This document shows positions 1-11,439 of a stretch of DNA of 64,000 bases, piece by piece. The notes under the pieces are model-generated. The model worked only from the letters and a program-made list of their open reading frames with translations. It did not search any database and was not told the origin of the DNA. Source of the DNA: Topomyia yanbarensis (Eukaryota; Arthropoda; Insecta; Diptera; Culicidae); the NCBI RefSeq assembly GCF_030247195.1, contig NW_026683333.1, forward strand, positions 1 through 64,000, read 5' to 3'. Position 1 is the stretch's first letter. Every line of letters begins with the position of its first letter. The translations under genes and the position numbers were made by a program.

Positions 1-1178
1 TGCACTTTAAGAGTCAAGTACAGAGGAATGCGCTACATAGTAAGACTAGTTTTGGAGAAAATTTTCAAAAGAACCTTAGTAACATTGCGAGCCTCTCTCT
101 CTTTCGATTATTACAACGTCACTACAAAACTTGGCACTAAATTTTCAGTACATATCGAAAGCTGATCATAGCGCGTTCCAAAGCTGTATTTAGGAATACA
201 AAACTGATGACCCCAAATAGTTTGATTTAGCTTTATGGTGCCTTTGGCAAGTTTGTTGTTTTTTGGCGATTTTTTTCAAATTAATGGAATTAGGGTGCTC
301 CTTGTGGCTAGGGTGTTCAAAGTATCGACTGTTTAGATGTGTTCAGTTTAGCTGCGCAATGCCCCACTATACAATAACACAAATAAATTGAAGCAAGTTT
401 GTCGAATAAACAAGCAAATCTATAATAATAACTTTGTTAAGATTTTTTAAAAAAATTTGAGGTTGGGTGCCTCTTGAAAAATCGGGTTGCTTATATTATC
501 TTTTGATGTGTTCATTTCTTGCAAATGCGTTGTACTACATATGTTTGGAACTTTCATTGGAGCACATTTGTACCGTAGCACTGACATTTTAATCCCTTTT
601 GTTTGGACAGTTGCAAGTGATTTTTACAACAAGAATGGTTTTCTTCAAACCCTAATATCTTCAAGCATTGCAATTCGATTTTCAATCTATCAATTCCATC
701 AACGATTGGTTAGTTATGGAGAATTAATAAATTGATTTGTTTTTTAAAAGGGTAATGTTTTATAAACAAAATTGTTCATTAATTTTCAGAATGAATAGAT
801 AACAGCCCCACGAGCGAAATCAACACTACCGTGCAGTGAATTGTTTGTTTCGAATTAAATGATATGCTACACCTCCGTAATGAGGGGCATTGCATTCGAG
901 AAATGCGCGAAGATTATGAGAACTTTAATGGATGATGACTGAATTTGATAAAAACATAAATAAAATTGAATTTTATTCATGTTTTCATCAATTTTTTATT
1001 TTTTGTCTTTCTTCTTATTCCATTTCACATATTATTTAAAATCCTTGAAACATTTTTGAAGTCGTAAATTGAAAATCTAAACTTTAAAAATAAGGTTCCT
1101 ATTTTGACACAGTTACGGTTTTGTTTCCAAAAACGGAATCCTACTGTAATAAAATATATTTTACATTAAAAACGAAAT
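1..1178. other. AT-rich intergenic or intronic DNA, no gene seen
   Basis: No coding region, RNA gene or terminal repeat could be supported here. The longest open stretch (487-735, + strand) encodes an 82-residue hydrophobic peptide with no recognised motif and biased AT-driven composition. Sequence looks single-copy by eye, with no obvious match elsewhere in the window. Confidence 0.5.
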
Positions 1179-2264
1179 TTAAGACAATAGAAAAAGTGAA
1201 TAAAACGATGAGAATGCATAAAATTGGAGTGATAGATAAAAATAAACTAACCATGGAGAAATTGAAAAAAAAAATAATGAACCGGAAAATATTGAAAAAT
1301 TGAGAAATTGGAATGATGAAACGACGAAATTAAATAAAGAAATTTGGAAGGTATGGATTGAACAAAAATGGAGTAAAAGAACAAAATGAAAAATGAAAAT
1401 ATAGAAAAACCAAACTGGAAAAAACAAGAAGAAATTGAAAAATATGGGTAAAATTATTAAAATAATGAAAAAATACATTAGAAATGATTTTTGAAATAAA
1501 TTCAAACAACGGACTAAATGGGAAACGATGAGTGGCAATAAAGATACATTAACTGTTTTATAGGAAAATAACAAGAAACAAGAAAATAAAAAAAATTAAG
1601 AAGCAAACGCATTGGAAAATGGTCAACAGAAAAAGTGCTTTCCAAATAGGTTGAATGGAAACTCTGGAGAAATAACAATAATGAACAAATTGAAAGATGA
1701 AAGAAAACGTGCAAAAAATGAAATTTTTTTTATTAAATTAACAATGGAAAAAGGGAGAGCTAAAAACTAGAATGCATGGAACATAATACGAGAAAGATAA
1801 GTAATGGGACAATAAGACAAATTGGGATGAATTTTAAAAAAGGAAATGTAGAAATGCAATAAAAGGAAAAAAAAGATAATAGAAAAGGGTATGATAAGAA
1901 TAAATGGAGCAAATAGACAAATTTTAGAAATTGGATGGAATGACAGAAGAAACGAATAAAAATGCAGAGTATTAAAATATGAAGCTATAGAAAAAATAAA
2001 ATAAAGGAAGTAAAATTCCCTCAAAAAATTGCAAATAGAATGGAATACCAGAAAGATGACTTTAAATTAAAGTAAGTGGTAAAAATAAAAATACAAAAAT
2101 GAAGAACATGAAAAGATGGATAAAATTAAAATATGGTAACAATGGAAATAAATAAAAATAGCAGAATGTAAAATTTTCAGAGATGCAAAAAAATCTACAG
2201 CTAGAAAAATATATATCAATGAAATTTTATCAAAATAAAAAATATGAAAAAAATAGTGAAACAT
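1179..2264. repeat. 1.1-kb purine-rich degenerate repeat tract
   Basis: The + strand is strongly A/G-biased for about 1.1 kb, built from drifting short units resembling GAAATTGAAAAA, AATGGAA and AAATGAAAAA. Because the complement is T/C-only over long runs, several minus-strand open frames rich in Phe, Ser, Leu and Ile appear (1179-1574, 1514-1714, 1767-2024, 2067-2264). They are composition artefacts, not genes. The tract could be a decayed minisatellite or the remnant of a purine-rich simple repeat. No unit length is conserved well enough to give an exact period. Confidence 0.6.
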
Positions 2265-3721
2265 GTATCAAAGTTCTAATAAAGGTTGTGGTTGGATTTT
2301 ACGCTATGCTGGATTCGAAAACATTCATAGTCCCATGAAAAAAATAAATTTTCCCGTAATTTGTGTTGGTGAGTTAGCACACTTTGAAATATATTACAAG
2401 AATGTTGTAACTGATTTATAGTAATCGTTACGTTCAGGAAGCGAAAGAAATTGACGTTCAAAATCTCACGCTCCTCCAGCTACCCGAATTCTAAACTGGC
2501 TTTTATATTAAAAGGTTAAATGTATAGTATATCAAATTATTTTACAATGACATATATTTTGGCTTTCCAAGGAATTTAGACCCAACGAACGTGATCATTG
2601 TACACATTTTTCTCATACACGCGTTTTCGAGTTTGAAATTCTCAATTATTTTCGAGATTTCATTAATTCGAGAATTTCGAGCTCTGAATAACCGGTTTTG
2701 CCATGCACTCAATTCGAAGGCTGTAACATTTTCTTCAAGCAAAAGATTTTAACAAGCTGAAAAATTCGAAAATTTTATTGACCAGGGGATAGACTTCAAG
2801 AGATATATGGGTGTGCTTTGAAATCAATTAGAATTTCGAATTAATGTATTTACTCGACAGAATTTTGGAACGATTCCATTGCAAATAAAAATGCTTTGCT
2901 TTATTTCTTATGTAGCTCGTAGAACTAGGAGAAATATCATATTTTCGTTACTTTCACCGAAAAGTGTAAAGTTTTGTAAAGCACACCACTTTGCTGTACC
3001 GTTTATATTTTAGCTGTATCTTTTCGCATTTGTGAACAGTGTTGTTGATTTAGTTTGGTGTTGTACTTCGATTCTTCGGCTATCCAAAAAGAATCCAAAA
3101 GCACTACCCAGGATGATGTTTATAATGACAGTGTGCTGAACGATTTATAAAATGATGCTGAGAGTTCCTGGTGAAGAATGGGCAACGAAAAATTGCAAAA
3201 GAATCCACGGGATTCTTCCGGAAGAAAACCGAATAACCTGAACGAAGACCCGGAATTTGCCTCTAAAAACCGGTGTGGCAACCCTAAACAGAAGGCTGAG
3301 AAGTTTTCTTTTTCTTTCTTATAATTACTTTCGAAAATAACCTAGCAGTTGCGAAGACAGGAAATTCACTAAATCAAAAAAATTGGATTTCATATTGGCA
3401 AAATTTGAAGACAACTTTATGATTTCTAATCAAAACATTTAATTTGTTTAATTCTAACAAGTCTGATCTTATTTCTGTTTCGATCATAAAATTTTAATCT
3501 TAGGGTCATTCGCTTCTTCATTCAAGTAAGCAAATTTTCTATAATAAAAACTATTCCTGTGTGCTGGGTTGGAAATCGAACCTAGGTGAGCTGTGTACAT
3601 GGCAAGTAGTTTGAAATTTTCGCTATTGTAGTCACATCATACACACGATATTGAATTTTTAATTGCATTACCAAAAATTTTTGCCGAAAAAGTATTTGTC
3701 CAAATTTTAGTTTCAGTTAAA
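2265..3721. other. Unassigned DNA, no gene seen
   Basis: No element ends or coding domains recognised. A stretch at 3040-3290 is less AT-rich and has short open frames, but none resembles a known protein. Confidence 0.4.
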
Positions 3722-3793
3722 AATTCGGGCCCTCTTCAGAACTCCGAGCCCGGGGGAAAACACCCCGTCCCACCCCCCTCTCGGCGGCCCTGT
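3722..3793. repeat. GC-rich right end of a probable hAT-type element
   Basis: A sharply GC-rich segment ends in GGCGGCCCTG. Read on the minus strand it starts CAGGGCCGCCGAGAGGGG, which has the form of a hAT terminal repeat (CAGGG start). No matching left end was found upstream, so the element is truncated or its other arm has decayed. Confidence 0.3.
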
Positions 3794-3950
3794 CTGACCC
3801 TAACACAGGGCCATATCTATACACTTGGTACTGGTTCTAATTTTAGCAGTTTTTGGTATCATCACAAACCGCAGAAAATGTAAAAACTTTATATGACAAT
3901 AATTTGCTTACTGAATTAATAACTGTTTCAATAATCTGTACAATTCACAG

Positions 3951-4031
3951 GTTCCAGTAAGCCCACAACAGAGCATCAGCTGCACAGCAACCATCCTCTC
4001 AATCTCCAGTAGCAGTGACCCGACTATGTAA
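3951..4031 (+). CDS. Candidate terminal coding exon of an unknown host gene
   Basis: A pyrimidine-containing stretch with TTCACAG ends at 3950 and looks like a 3' splice site. The following 81 bases are open in the matching frame for 26 codons and close with TAA at 4029-4031. The encoded peptide is Ser/Gln-rich (VPVSPQQSISCTATILSI...) and matches no family I recognise. The DNA after it is unusually free of TE features and could be a 3' UTR. This is a weak call: splice signals of this quality arise by chance, and the upstream exon would lie outside the window or far away. Confidence 0.22.
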   Translation, partial: VPVSPQQSISCTATILSISSSSDPTM

Positions 4032-5399
4032 AGGTAACAAACATTTCAATAGAGAAAAACAAAAATGAGCAAAACTTTATCGGCGACAGGACGACACTAG
4101 ATAGAAGGACAAAAAATGAACTACGAAATTCCACACAATTTATCATTTAAATTTTCTTGTGAATATACACTTTGCAAATATATTTATCACGAAGCCGAAC
4201 ATATACAAACTGAAAAAAAAATCCATCTTGCTGTGAGCTATAGATTTTAAACTACAACTAGTGAATCTAGGACTACTACTAGTATTACTTTGATAGCTAA
4301 TGCAGGAAAGTTAGCGGAAGCATTTAACTGTGTGTCTAATTGGGGAAGATTCCAAAACGTACGATAGGTGATTGAGTTAAGTGATTAGGAAAAAAATAGC
4401 GATACATATTTATCAACTACATATTCTACAGTCAGAGCTTGTGTACCAAATACTGTAACGAAATTTCTTCCCCCCTCTCGTAAGTGTACAGTACAGATGG
4501 TATCCTCTATGACGATATTGTCATGCAAGCGGCGAACAAGAAAAAAAACGAACCGCATAGAATAGTGTGATATCAGTTAGGAAGCAACCAAAAAGCGAAT
4601 CAAAATGTGAGCGTTTCGATATACATAGTATTAAACTAGAAACATAAGCGAAACTGTTCGTTCAGTCAGTTAATCCTGAGCTTACCAGCACATTTTACCA
4701 TTTCGTAGGCATATCCCTTTTCGGTTATTTATGCACCGGACGCTTCCTTTTTTTCCCCCGTTCCCCAAACAATGCAACTCTTTACACTATCAGCTGACAG
4801 TGAGCAGCTTTGCGAGCAGGTCACGTAGACGGTATTTATTTAAATTGGACACCGCATATTTTAATCGCAGGTTTTTGCAATATTCATACAGTCAGTGGAT
4901 TTTGGTGGGGTGGCTGCCAAAGTGCATGAATATTTCGTTGCCCTGCTATTCGTTGTGTATTCGAACGGTAGGTGAGGAAGCAGCTGCCACGGTAATCCTT
5001 TGTAGATTTAGCCCGGATGATTTCACTGCGGAGATGTGCTTTGTTTCAAAATATCCTTCGGACATCAGCAAGTATTTTTGATGCTGCATGGTGCCTCCGA
5101 TGTTGTTGGCCTGGCGGTTTGTTCGACAGGAATACTTTTTGTGAAAATAGAATTATTTGAAAGATTTTGGGGATGTTGGTCCAAGCGTCATTTGTTTGTA
5201 ACATGATCGAACTCAATGTTTTGTTCTGTATGTTGGAAGTGTCTAAGTTCGTGTGAAGCTATCGTTTTTTGTGAAGAGCAGGCGCTTAATTTATCATTCA
5301 TATGAGTAAATAAATCCGCATAATTTACTAAATAAATTAATAAATTAATAAATTACTTGCACAATAAAAACACATAAAAAAATATTAGCACTCATACAA
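4032..5399. other. Unassigned mixed-composition DNA, possible 3' UTR
   Basis: No TE ends or coding domains seen. Composition is more even than the flanks at 4430-5100. An open stretch at 4731-5081 encodes 116 residues with no recognised motif. AATAAA-like and AAATAAA motifs cluster at 5310-5350, which would fit a polyadenylation region if 3951-4031 is truly a terminal exon. That link is inference only. Confidence 0.25.
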
Positions 5400-5545
5400 T
5401 TTTTTCCGGACGCTATAGATTTTTTCACCGTTCGGAATTCCGGTTCCGGAGTAACGGGTTGAAGAGTGCGGCTACACAGCAATTTTCCATATAAATTGGT
5501 GCCAGCATGGTAGCTTAGTCAAAATGGGTTCAAAATTACTTGGAT
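5400..5545 (+). repeat. Fragment of the TTCCGGTTCCGGA mosquito repeat family
   Basis: Contains GGAATTCCGGTTCCGGAGTA followed by a CACAGCAA segment. The same word order recurs in the tandem array at 61.85-62.7 kb (TTCCGGTTCCGGAGTTACAG, then CACATAGCAA). This is a short solo fragment of that family. Confidence 0.5.
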
Positions 5546-5964
5546 TTTCCAGTCTAGATCAATAATGGCTAACCTAAGTCGCCTTGACCACATTGGTCAC
5601 CTACGATGGTTCTTGATTCCATATAAGCAGGAACTAAAAAATGTCCAAAGAGAAGTCTTTAATGTCCTTATGGACATTGTTTCTCACATCCACAAACTTG
5701 TGGAGCTCCTCCACCTAGTGCTTCGCTGCCACTACTTTTGGCTTCTGTGGGGTGTAATTCGTCCCGCTCTGCTCTGGCCGTTGCTGCTGCCGCTGCTGCT
5801 TCTCCACCTTCTCCTGCTCTTGCTGAATGACTTCCGACCTCACCAAACCACCTCTGGTGAACGGATTCGCCGCCCCTGTTCCGTATGTGTTGGTCCTCGC
5901 AATATATTTTAGCCATTTTTTGAATACAAGATTCGTCCTGTGCTACTTCTCGAAACTGCTTCAA
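5545..5964 (-). pseudogene. Frameshifted fragment of a LINE ORF1-like protein
   Basis: On the minus strand a 98-codon open frame (5964 to 5668) encodes a charged segment with an Ala/Glu-rich centre. After a frameshift a second frame encodes ELHKFVDVRNNVHKDIKD. The combination of a charged Ala/Glu coiled-coil-like region and a short RNNVH-KDIK motif resembles ORF1 (Gag-like) proteins of mosquito R1/LOA-type LINEs. That is recalled family knowledge and not a database match. No RT is adjacent, so this is an isolated scrap. It could instead be part of a host coiled-coil gene. Confidence 0.35.
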
Positions 5965-6093
5965 GCTTTTATTGTTGTGAAATTTGATCCACTCAAACTT
6001 TTATTCAATAAATTCGCTTCGAATTGGACGATTATTACACTTTTTTCGCTAAAATCCAAAAGAGGAGGTGGGGAGATGCTAAGCGCTAATAAA

Positions 6094-7570
6094 TGGGTCA
6101 TTCCACGCGAAGTGACCAAAAAAAGATGAAAACTTGAAATCGACCTTCACGGATTTGAACCAAATTTGGAAGAATTGTTCATCTAGGGCCAATATATAAA
6201 ATCCAAATTTTTGTGTCAATTGGACCACCCCTCGGGTCATGCACAGAAAAAAATATTTTGTAATTTTAAGTTTATTTTCATGCACATATTTGGAGCATGA
6301 ATATAAATGTAAAATTAAGTTTCACCACAAACACACACGACTTGTCGTGCTTTCTTCAACGAAACGGAAAACCAATGCGCTTCTTATGTATTTTTACTCG
6401 AATACTGCTGTAAAATGAATGACATGTAATATTACACGAACGAAAGTGTAAAATTGTATGCTGTTTGATGCTCCAATTGATTTTAACGTAATTTTCAATC
6501 AAATATTTGATTCAATCGTTGTATGTTTACATTCGTATTGATTTACATGTCGTTTAAATTTCATTATTTTTTGGTGTGTGGGAGCACCCCCCGTTTTGAC
6601 AATTTGCCAAAACCCTTAATTTTCTTTTGATCATATCTCCGGTTCTATTTGCTCTAGAATCAAACCGCAAGATGGATTTTGAAGAAAATTGTTCAAGGAG
6701 TCTTGAAAATCTAGTTGGCAGTGCTGCCAACTATGCGGTTTTTTCAGTTAAACATAAAAGGTTAATTTTTCTCTCAGTGCATATATTTTAATTTTTAAAT
6801 TCTAACGCCATCGCGTTCCTCAGACATGTTTACATAAAAAACACTTATCATCTCAATATAATATGAGCAAATCTTGAGATATACCGTTTTGAAGGGAAAA
6901 CTCGCATTTTCTCATACAAAAATCCATTTTTATTAGCCAAAATATAAAAAATCTTCAAACGGTCATAAAAATCGACCCTGATATGCTAGAAGTAAACCAA
7001 AAACATAGTTTTTCATCATTTCTCGTCTACTTCACGAAAAATTGTGTTTGAACTCAGAATACTCAAGTTGGTTTTCTAGTGTTATGCGCTTGCGATTTTA
7101 TATGGGAAATTGCGATTTTTTCTCTTCAAAACGGTATATCTCAGGAACCGCTTAAATTATATTGAGATGATAAGTGTCTGAGAAACATGATGGCATTAGA
7201 ATTTTAAAAATTAAAATATATGTATTAAGAGAAAAATTAACTTTTAATGTTTAACTGAAAAAATCGCATAGTTGGCAGCACTGCCGCCCAAAATTAATAT
7301 TTTTTCTAGACTCGTTGAACAATTTTTTTCAAAATCCATCTTGCAGTTTGATTCTAGAATAAATAGAACCGGAAATATGATCAAAAGAAAATCAAGGGTT
7401 TGGGCAAATTGTCAAAACGGGGGATGCTCCCATGACCCGAGGGGTGGTCCAATTAACACAAAAAATTGGGTTTTTATATATTGGCCCTAGATGAACAATT
7501 TCTCCAAAATTGGTTCAAATCCATGAAGGACGATTACACGTGCCTTGATCACTTCGCGTGGAATGACCCA
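6094..7570. mobile_element. Foldback (long inverted repeat) element, 1.48 kb
   Basis: The two halves are imperfect inverted copies. The left end TGGGTCATTCCACGCGAAGT is the complement of the right end at 7551-7570. Matching word pairs continue inward in mirrored order: the GGCCAATATATAAA block, CCCCTCGGGTCATG, the GTTGGCAG block and the TATCTC/GAGATA block near 6880 and 7140. Arms are therefore several hundred bases with a short centre near 6950-7080. No transposase is present. Arms are interrupted on the left by another insertion (6242-6580). No convincing TSD was found, so the superfamily is not assigned. Confidence 0.8.
6242..6580. mobile_element. Small MITE nested in the left foldback arm
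   Basis: The right foldback arm reads GGATGCTCCCATGACCC without interruption at 7422-7438, but in the left arm the same words are split by about 340 bases. The insert starts CACAGAAAAAAATATTTTG and ends ATTATTTTTTGGTGTGTG, which are imperfect inverted copies of each other. It lacks coding sequence. The TSD is unclear. Confidence 0.6.
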
Positions 7571-8199
7571 TATCCATTTATTACTGATCAAAACATTGGT
7601 CATATATCGATATCCATTAAAAAAATATGTACCTGGGGAAATACATGCCAAACTAATGGACTATTATACATAAGAGTGATGCCAGCTATATGCGCCGTTT
7701 GGTAACCTCTTTTTTGCGTCCTCGTAATGCGAAAGTGTTACTACAGTGAACCATAGACTCAAATTCAAATCAGATTCACGAACAATTCAAAAATGAATAA
7801 CATACAAGTTAAATCGGTTACATTATTATAGTTGAATTGATCAATTTACAATTCACACCAAAATTTGACAGCTTATCCCTATAAACGTAGTGTTAACATT
7901 CAGTCTTTTTCTACAAATACCATTACCCTATGGAGAAAATGTAAATCTACTAACACAACATGAAATTTTCCTTACTTCTACATATTTTCACCTTAAAGAT
8001 CGAGATCTAGTGTCATCTGAAACAAAAAAAATAAGACATGATAAAAGGTTTGTCGCTACTAGCAACAAACCTTTTATCATGTCTACATGCCCGCTCACAA
8101 AGTTGAGATCAACGGTGTAGTCACCGAATCGAGTTTGTTATGTGATGCACGGAGCTGGCGGTTTCAAGGACCCCTTTCACCAGTGAGCAAAGATTTTGA
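7571..8199. other. Unassigned AT-rich DNA with one perfect hairpin
   Basis: No gene seen. At 8035-8083 there is a perfect 19-bp inverted repeat (GACATGATAAAAGGTTTGT and its complement) around a loop of 11 bases. It may be a tiny palindromic element or the residue of one. Confidence 0.45.
8035..8083. repeat. Perfect short hairpin
   Basis: Arm 8035-8053 pairs without mismatch with 8065-8083, giving a 19-bp stem and 11-base loop. Too short for a typical MITE and without a TSD that I can see. Confidence 0.75.
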
Positions 8200-8634
8200 A
8201 TGTCAATGGCAGTGGATTTGACAAAAAGGTGTGTCTGCAAACTCATTTTGGGTGACCTTTCGCGGGACTCCTTTGCGTTTGCGTTATGGGTTCTTCGGCA
8301 AGGGCCGTTTGCCTTTTCGACTGTTTACGCAAATGATAACAATAAGATTTACTGTGACAATTATGCAGATAATCATGACTCTGACTGTGACTCTGATGTT
8401 TTCCATATAAGGACATTTTTCTCTGCTCCTAAAAACAATAGAGATATAAGATTCCTTATAATGGCTTCAATTTTTCTCTTGAGAGGGCGCCAAATATACC
8501 AGCTCGAGGAAGCTCTGTCACAAAATATTCGAGATCAAACAAAGAAATTCCAGCACTTTCAAGAACACCAAAAATCTCATGTGACATTTCAACCAGAGAA
8601 TCAATTTAGTGTAGAACTGGTTGGGCTTATATGA
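8200..8634 (+). CDS. Unrecognised 144-codon open frame
   Basis: An ATG-initiated frame of 144 codons with mixed composition: an N-terminal segment with two Cys, an Asp-rich centre (HDSDCDSDVFH) and a Gln/Lys-rich C-terminal part. It matches no family I know. The reading frame is longer than most spurious frames in this AT-rich window, yet the region has no other gene-like feature. It could be a chance frame or part of an uncharacterised TE. Confidence 0.12.
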   Translation: MSMAVDLTKRCVCKLILGDLSRDSFAFALWVLRQGPFAFSTVYANDNNKIYCDNYADNHDSDCDSDVFHIRTFFSAPKNNRDIRFLIMASIFLLRGRQIYQLEEALSQNIRDQTKKFQHFQEHQKSHVTFQPENQFSVELVGLI

Positions 8635-8751
8635 GTCACCGATAATGCGATAATGATTGTGATTGCGTGATAATGCGATAATGGTAATGATTGTGCTAAT
8701 GCGGAACTCTTCCTAATATCGACAAGACTTTTATTTCCACGGTACGGCATT

Positions 8752-8878
8752 CCTAAGCTGACCAACTCTGTCGAAAAAATCCGTACACCATACCGCAACG
8801 AAGCGAAATCGTTCATCATGCTCAGGCAAACGGTTTTTACAGTGCACGGATTTTTTCGTCAGAGTTGGTCAGCTTAGG
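8752..8878. repeat. Inverted repeat with 33-bp arms
   Basis: Arm 8752-8784 and arm 8846-8878 are inverted copies with one mismatch, starting CCTAAGCTGACCAACTCTG on the left, and separated by about 61 bases. Likely a small foldback element. Confidence 0.75.
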
Positions 8879-9181
8879 TATTTCGATGATAATTGTTCTA
8901 CCTTACTCCATGATCTTCTACATCTACATCTTTACACAGGTTGCCTGCCTCACTTTTTTTGGTTCAATGTATTCCTACCGATTAGTTGTTTACATAAATC
9001 GCTCCAACTATTTTTACTTTTTGACGAGATTTGTGAAGTTTTTATCGTTGTTTGTCGTGTTAATCGACTCAGTATTTTGTTTTTAACATTGTTATTGTGC
9101 AGTGTGAAAGTGTCTCCTGTTTGCTTTTGTGTTGCGAAAAAATCAGCGAAGAACGTAACTGATGTGGTTTTCGTTTGAAGC

Positions 9182-9263
9182 GAAACTGAGTCAGTTCCTA
9201 ACCCCAACTGCTGTCAAAATGTATGAACTGACAGCAGTTGGGGTTAGAACCTGACTCAGTTTC
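9182..9263. repeat. Inverted repeat with 35-bp arms, short loop
   Basis: Arm 9182-9216 and arm 9229-9263 are inverted copies (GAAACTGAGTCAGTTCCTAA on the left) with very few mismatches and a 12-base loop. It lies directly upstream of the CR1-type LINE coding region. Confidence 0.75.
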
Positions 9264-9990
9264 AGGTTCAAGCGAAATCGCCATGAGTGAACTTCTGTGA
9301 CTTAACCACCAAAACTTTCCACCGAATGCAGCGTCATCTATACTTCATTGTTCGCATTCTCAGATCGGCATGCATTATGGCAAGTGCATGCGATCACTGC
9401 GCGAAAACCGTCAAATCGGATAACGACTTTATTGAATGCATAGGTTTTTGCAAAAATGTGGTACATAGGCCCCCGTCGTCGCGAGGATGGCCCTGATCCA
9501 AGCAATATTCTTGTTGGTGGTCGAAAGCTAGTCGATAATAGCAACATTGTTACGGTTCCACCTCCCGCGCCGTTGCTCTGGATGTATCTTTCCCGATTTC
9601 ATCCTAGCGTTAGCAAAGAGACTGTCGAAAAAATGTCTAAAGAAGGACTAAATTGTAACGAGGAGATAAAGGTTATTCCACTTGTTAAAGAAGGCATAGA
9701 CGTCAGTACTTTGAACTTCATATCCTTCAAAGTTGGAGTTCACCCAAAGTACCGTGATGCAGCTCTTAACCCTGACACATGGCCGCAAGGCATTCTGTTC
9801 AGGGAATTTGAAGACAGCCGTACCCAGAACATTTGGAGCCCGCCGACTGATTTTCCACCGCCTCCAGAAGAAGCATGTACCTCTCTAATGCAACCCGGCC
9901 CATCAATGGTCCTGCAGACTCCGCAACGATTGGCCATGTCACTATACCAAGCCACACCGCCCTTGTGAAGGAGTATCGATGCCGATCGCA

Positions 9991-10137
9991 TACTGGGATG
10001 CAATGCAGTTGGTACTATGGAAGCCCTCGATCCCCCCGCTACAGTCGAGCCCTTGCCGCCAGCGTTCATCAGTCGTCCCGGTCCTGCATGTGTGGGTGGG
10101 GAAAGGGTCTTCCAAGCCGCCTTTCTCGGTAAGTATT
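9991..10137 (+). repeat. ORF1 C-terminal module, copy 1 of 3
   Basis: About 147 bases encoding a module with AVGTMEALDP, SRPGPACV and GERVFQ. Two related copies follow at 12134-12285 and 12397-12526. Copies 1 and 2 are highly similar at DNA level, copy 3 is much more diverged. Confidence 0.7.
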
Positions 10138-11021
10138 ATAAAAATTGTAACGATACAACGCACAGTGGGACGAGCCCGGACTTAAGTCCATATATGAAGG
10201 TTATGCGATATTCTCATTAGTATTTTTCTCGTATCAGCTGAGCCATCAGAGACATTTTCGCGAGATTTTAGGTGATTTGAATGCAAAATGAATTTTTGAC
10301 AGCTTTTTGAAGGGCATAACTCAAGTGTTTTTTGCATTATTTGACCATAGGTACTACATACGGTTATTCTCGTTTTTCAAAGAAACCGTTGATTTTATGA
10401 ATTGCATTACTTCACCAAAATTATCCATGTGTTAAAATTACATCGTAAAATCGCTAAAAATAAGTCACTAGTTGGTTTAGTTAGTGTTTAGATAACTGTT
10501 TGTCATGAATTTTTATTAAATTCGAACTTCTAAAGCGAAAACAACAACGACGCCCATGAATGCCCGCGATCACACTATGCTCATTTGAAAGCTTTTCATT
10601 TTCTCTTTAAAATGAACCTATGCTAGTTTTGCGAAAACTTGCGATAAGTAGTCAAAATTTGAAAAAACTGTGAATGGAGACGCATGGTTATTACTGACAT
10701 TTAATTTGAATATTCACTTTATAACTAGAATAATGACACTAATTTATGCACAACTTTCAAATAGCATTTAGAGCATGATCTACCAGGGTTTTAGTAGTGA
10801 TCAAGAGTAAGGAGCCGAGTGGGAAGTATGGTTTTTAAGTGGTAAAGGAATTAAGAATGTTTAAAATTCAGTAAATATTTTCAACCATCTGATATGTGTC
10901 ATAAAATGTTTCATAAACTATTTTTGCTAACTTACGCAATAACTGTCAAATTGAGTGAACACAGTAGAGTTCTAGTCATTGGTGAGACTATTTTATCCGA
11001 GTTTGCATATCACTCATATAG

Positions 11022-11232
11022 CTTAAGGTTGCACAGAGAATGCGCAAAATTCGCAAACGAAAAAAGCAGTTTTTTTCCACACCGTATGTCAGATCTTCAT
11101 AAAAATCAATCAGCGTATATAGAATGTTGTTACAGTACTGCTGATTGATTTTTATGAAGATCTGACATACGGTGTGGAAAATAACTGCTTTTTTCGTTTG
11201 CGAATTTTGCGCATTCTCTGTGCAACCTTAAG
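11022..11232. repeat. Near-perfect hairpin with 93-bp arms
   Basis: Arm 11022-11114 and arm 11140-11232 are inverted copies with a single mismatch I can see, around a 25-base loop. Ends read CTTAAGGTTGCACAGAGAAT and its complement. This is either a recently inserted palindromic MITE inside the Transib-like element or part of its body. If transcribed it would form a long double-stranded RNA suited to Dicer-2 processing. Confidence 0.85.
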
Positions 11233-11439
11233 GGTATGCGATATTATCCAAATAAAATAAGACCATTTTTAAATGAACCATATACGCGAAAAAAGGATTT
11301 TGGATTTATTTTTATTTAAGATATGAAATAAGCAATCTAAGTAACTTAAAACACACCTGCGAAAACAAAATCGTTAACCATCTTGTTGATTAGTGAATGT
11401 AAATCAGTATTCCACTAAGACGCTCAAAATGTTTATTTT

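Noticed and set aside
487..735. 82-codon hydrophobic frame
   Set aside because: No conserved motif, no gene context, AT-driven composition.
1179..1574. 131-codon minus-strand frame rich in Phe, Leu and Ser
   Set aside because: It lies in the purine-rich tract, where stop codons are rare on the complementary strand. No protein-like pattern.
5565..5912. 115-codon + strand Leu-rich frame
   Set aside because: It is the complement of the minus-strand Ala/Glu-rich LINE ORF1-like fragment.
11022..11232. microRNA precursor
   Set aside because: Arms of 93 bp with one mismatch are too long and too perfect for an insect pre-miRNA. A palindromic element or hairpin-siRNA source is more likely.
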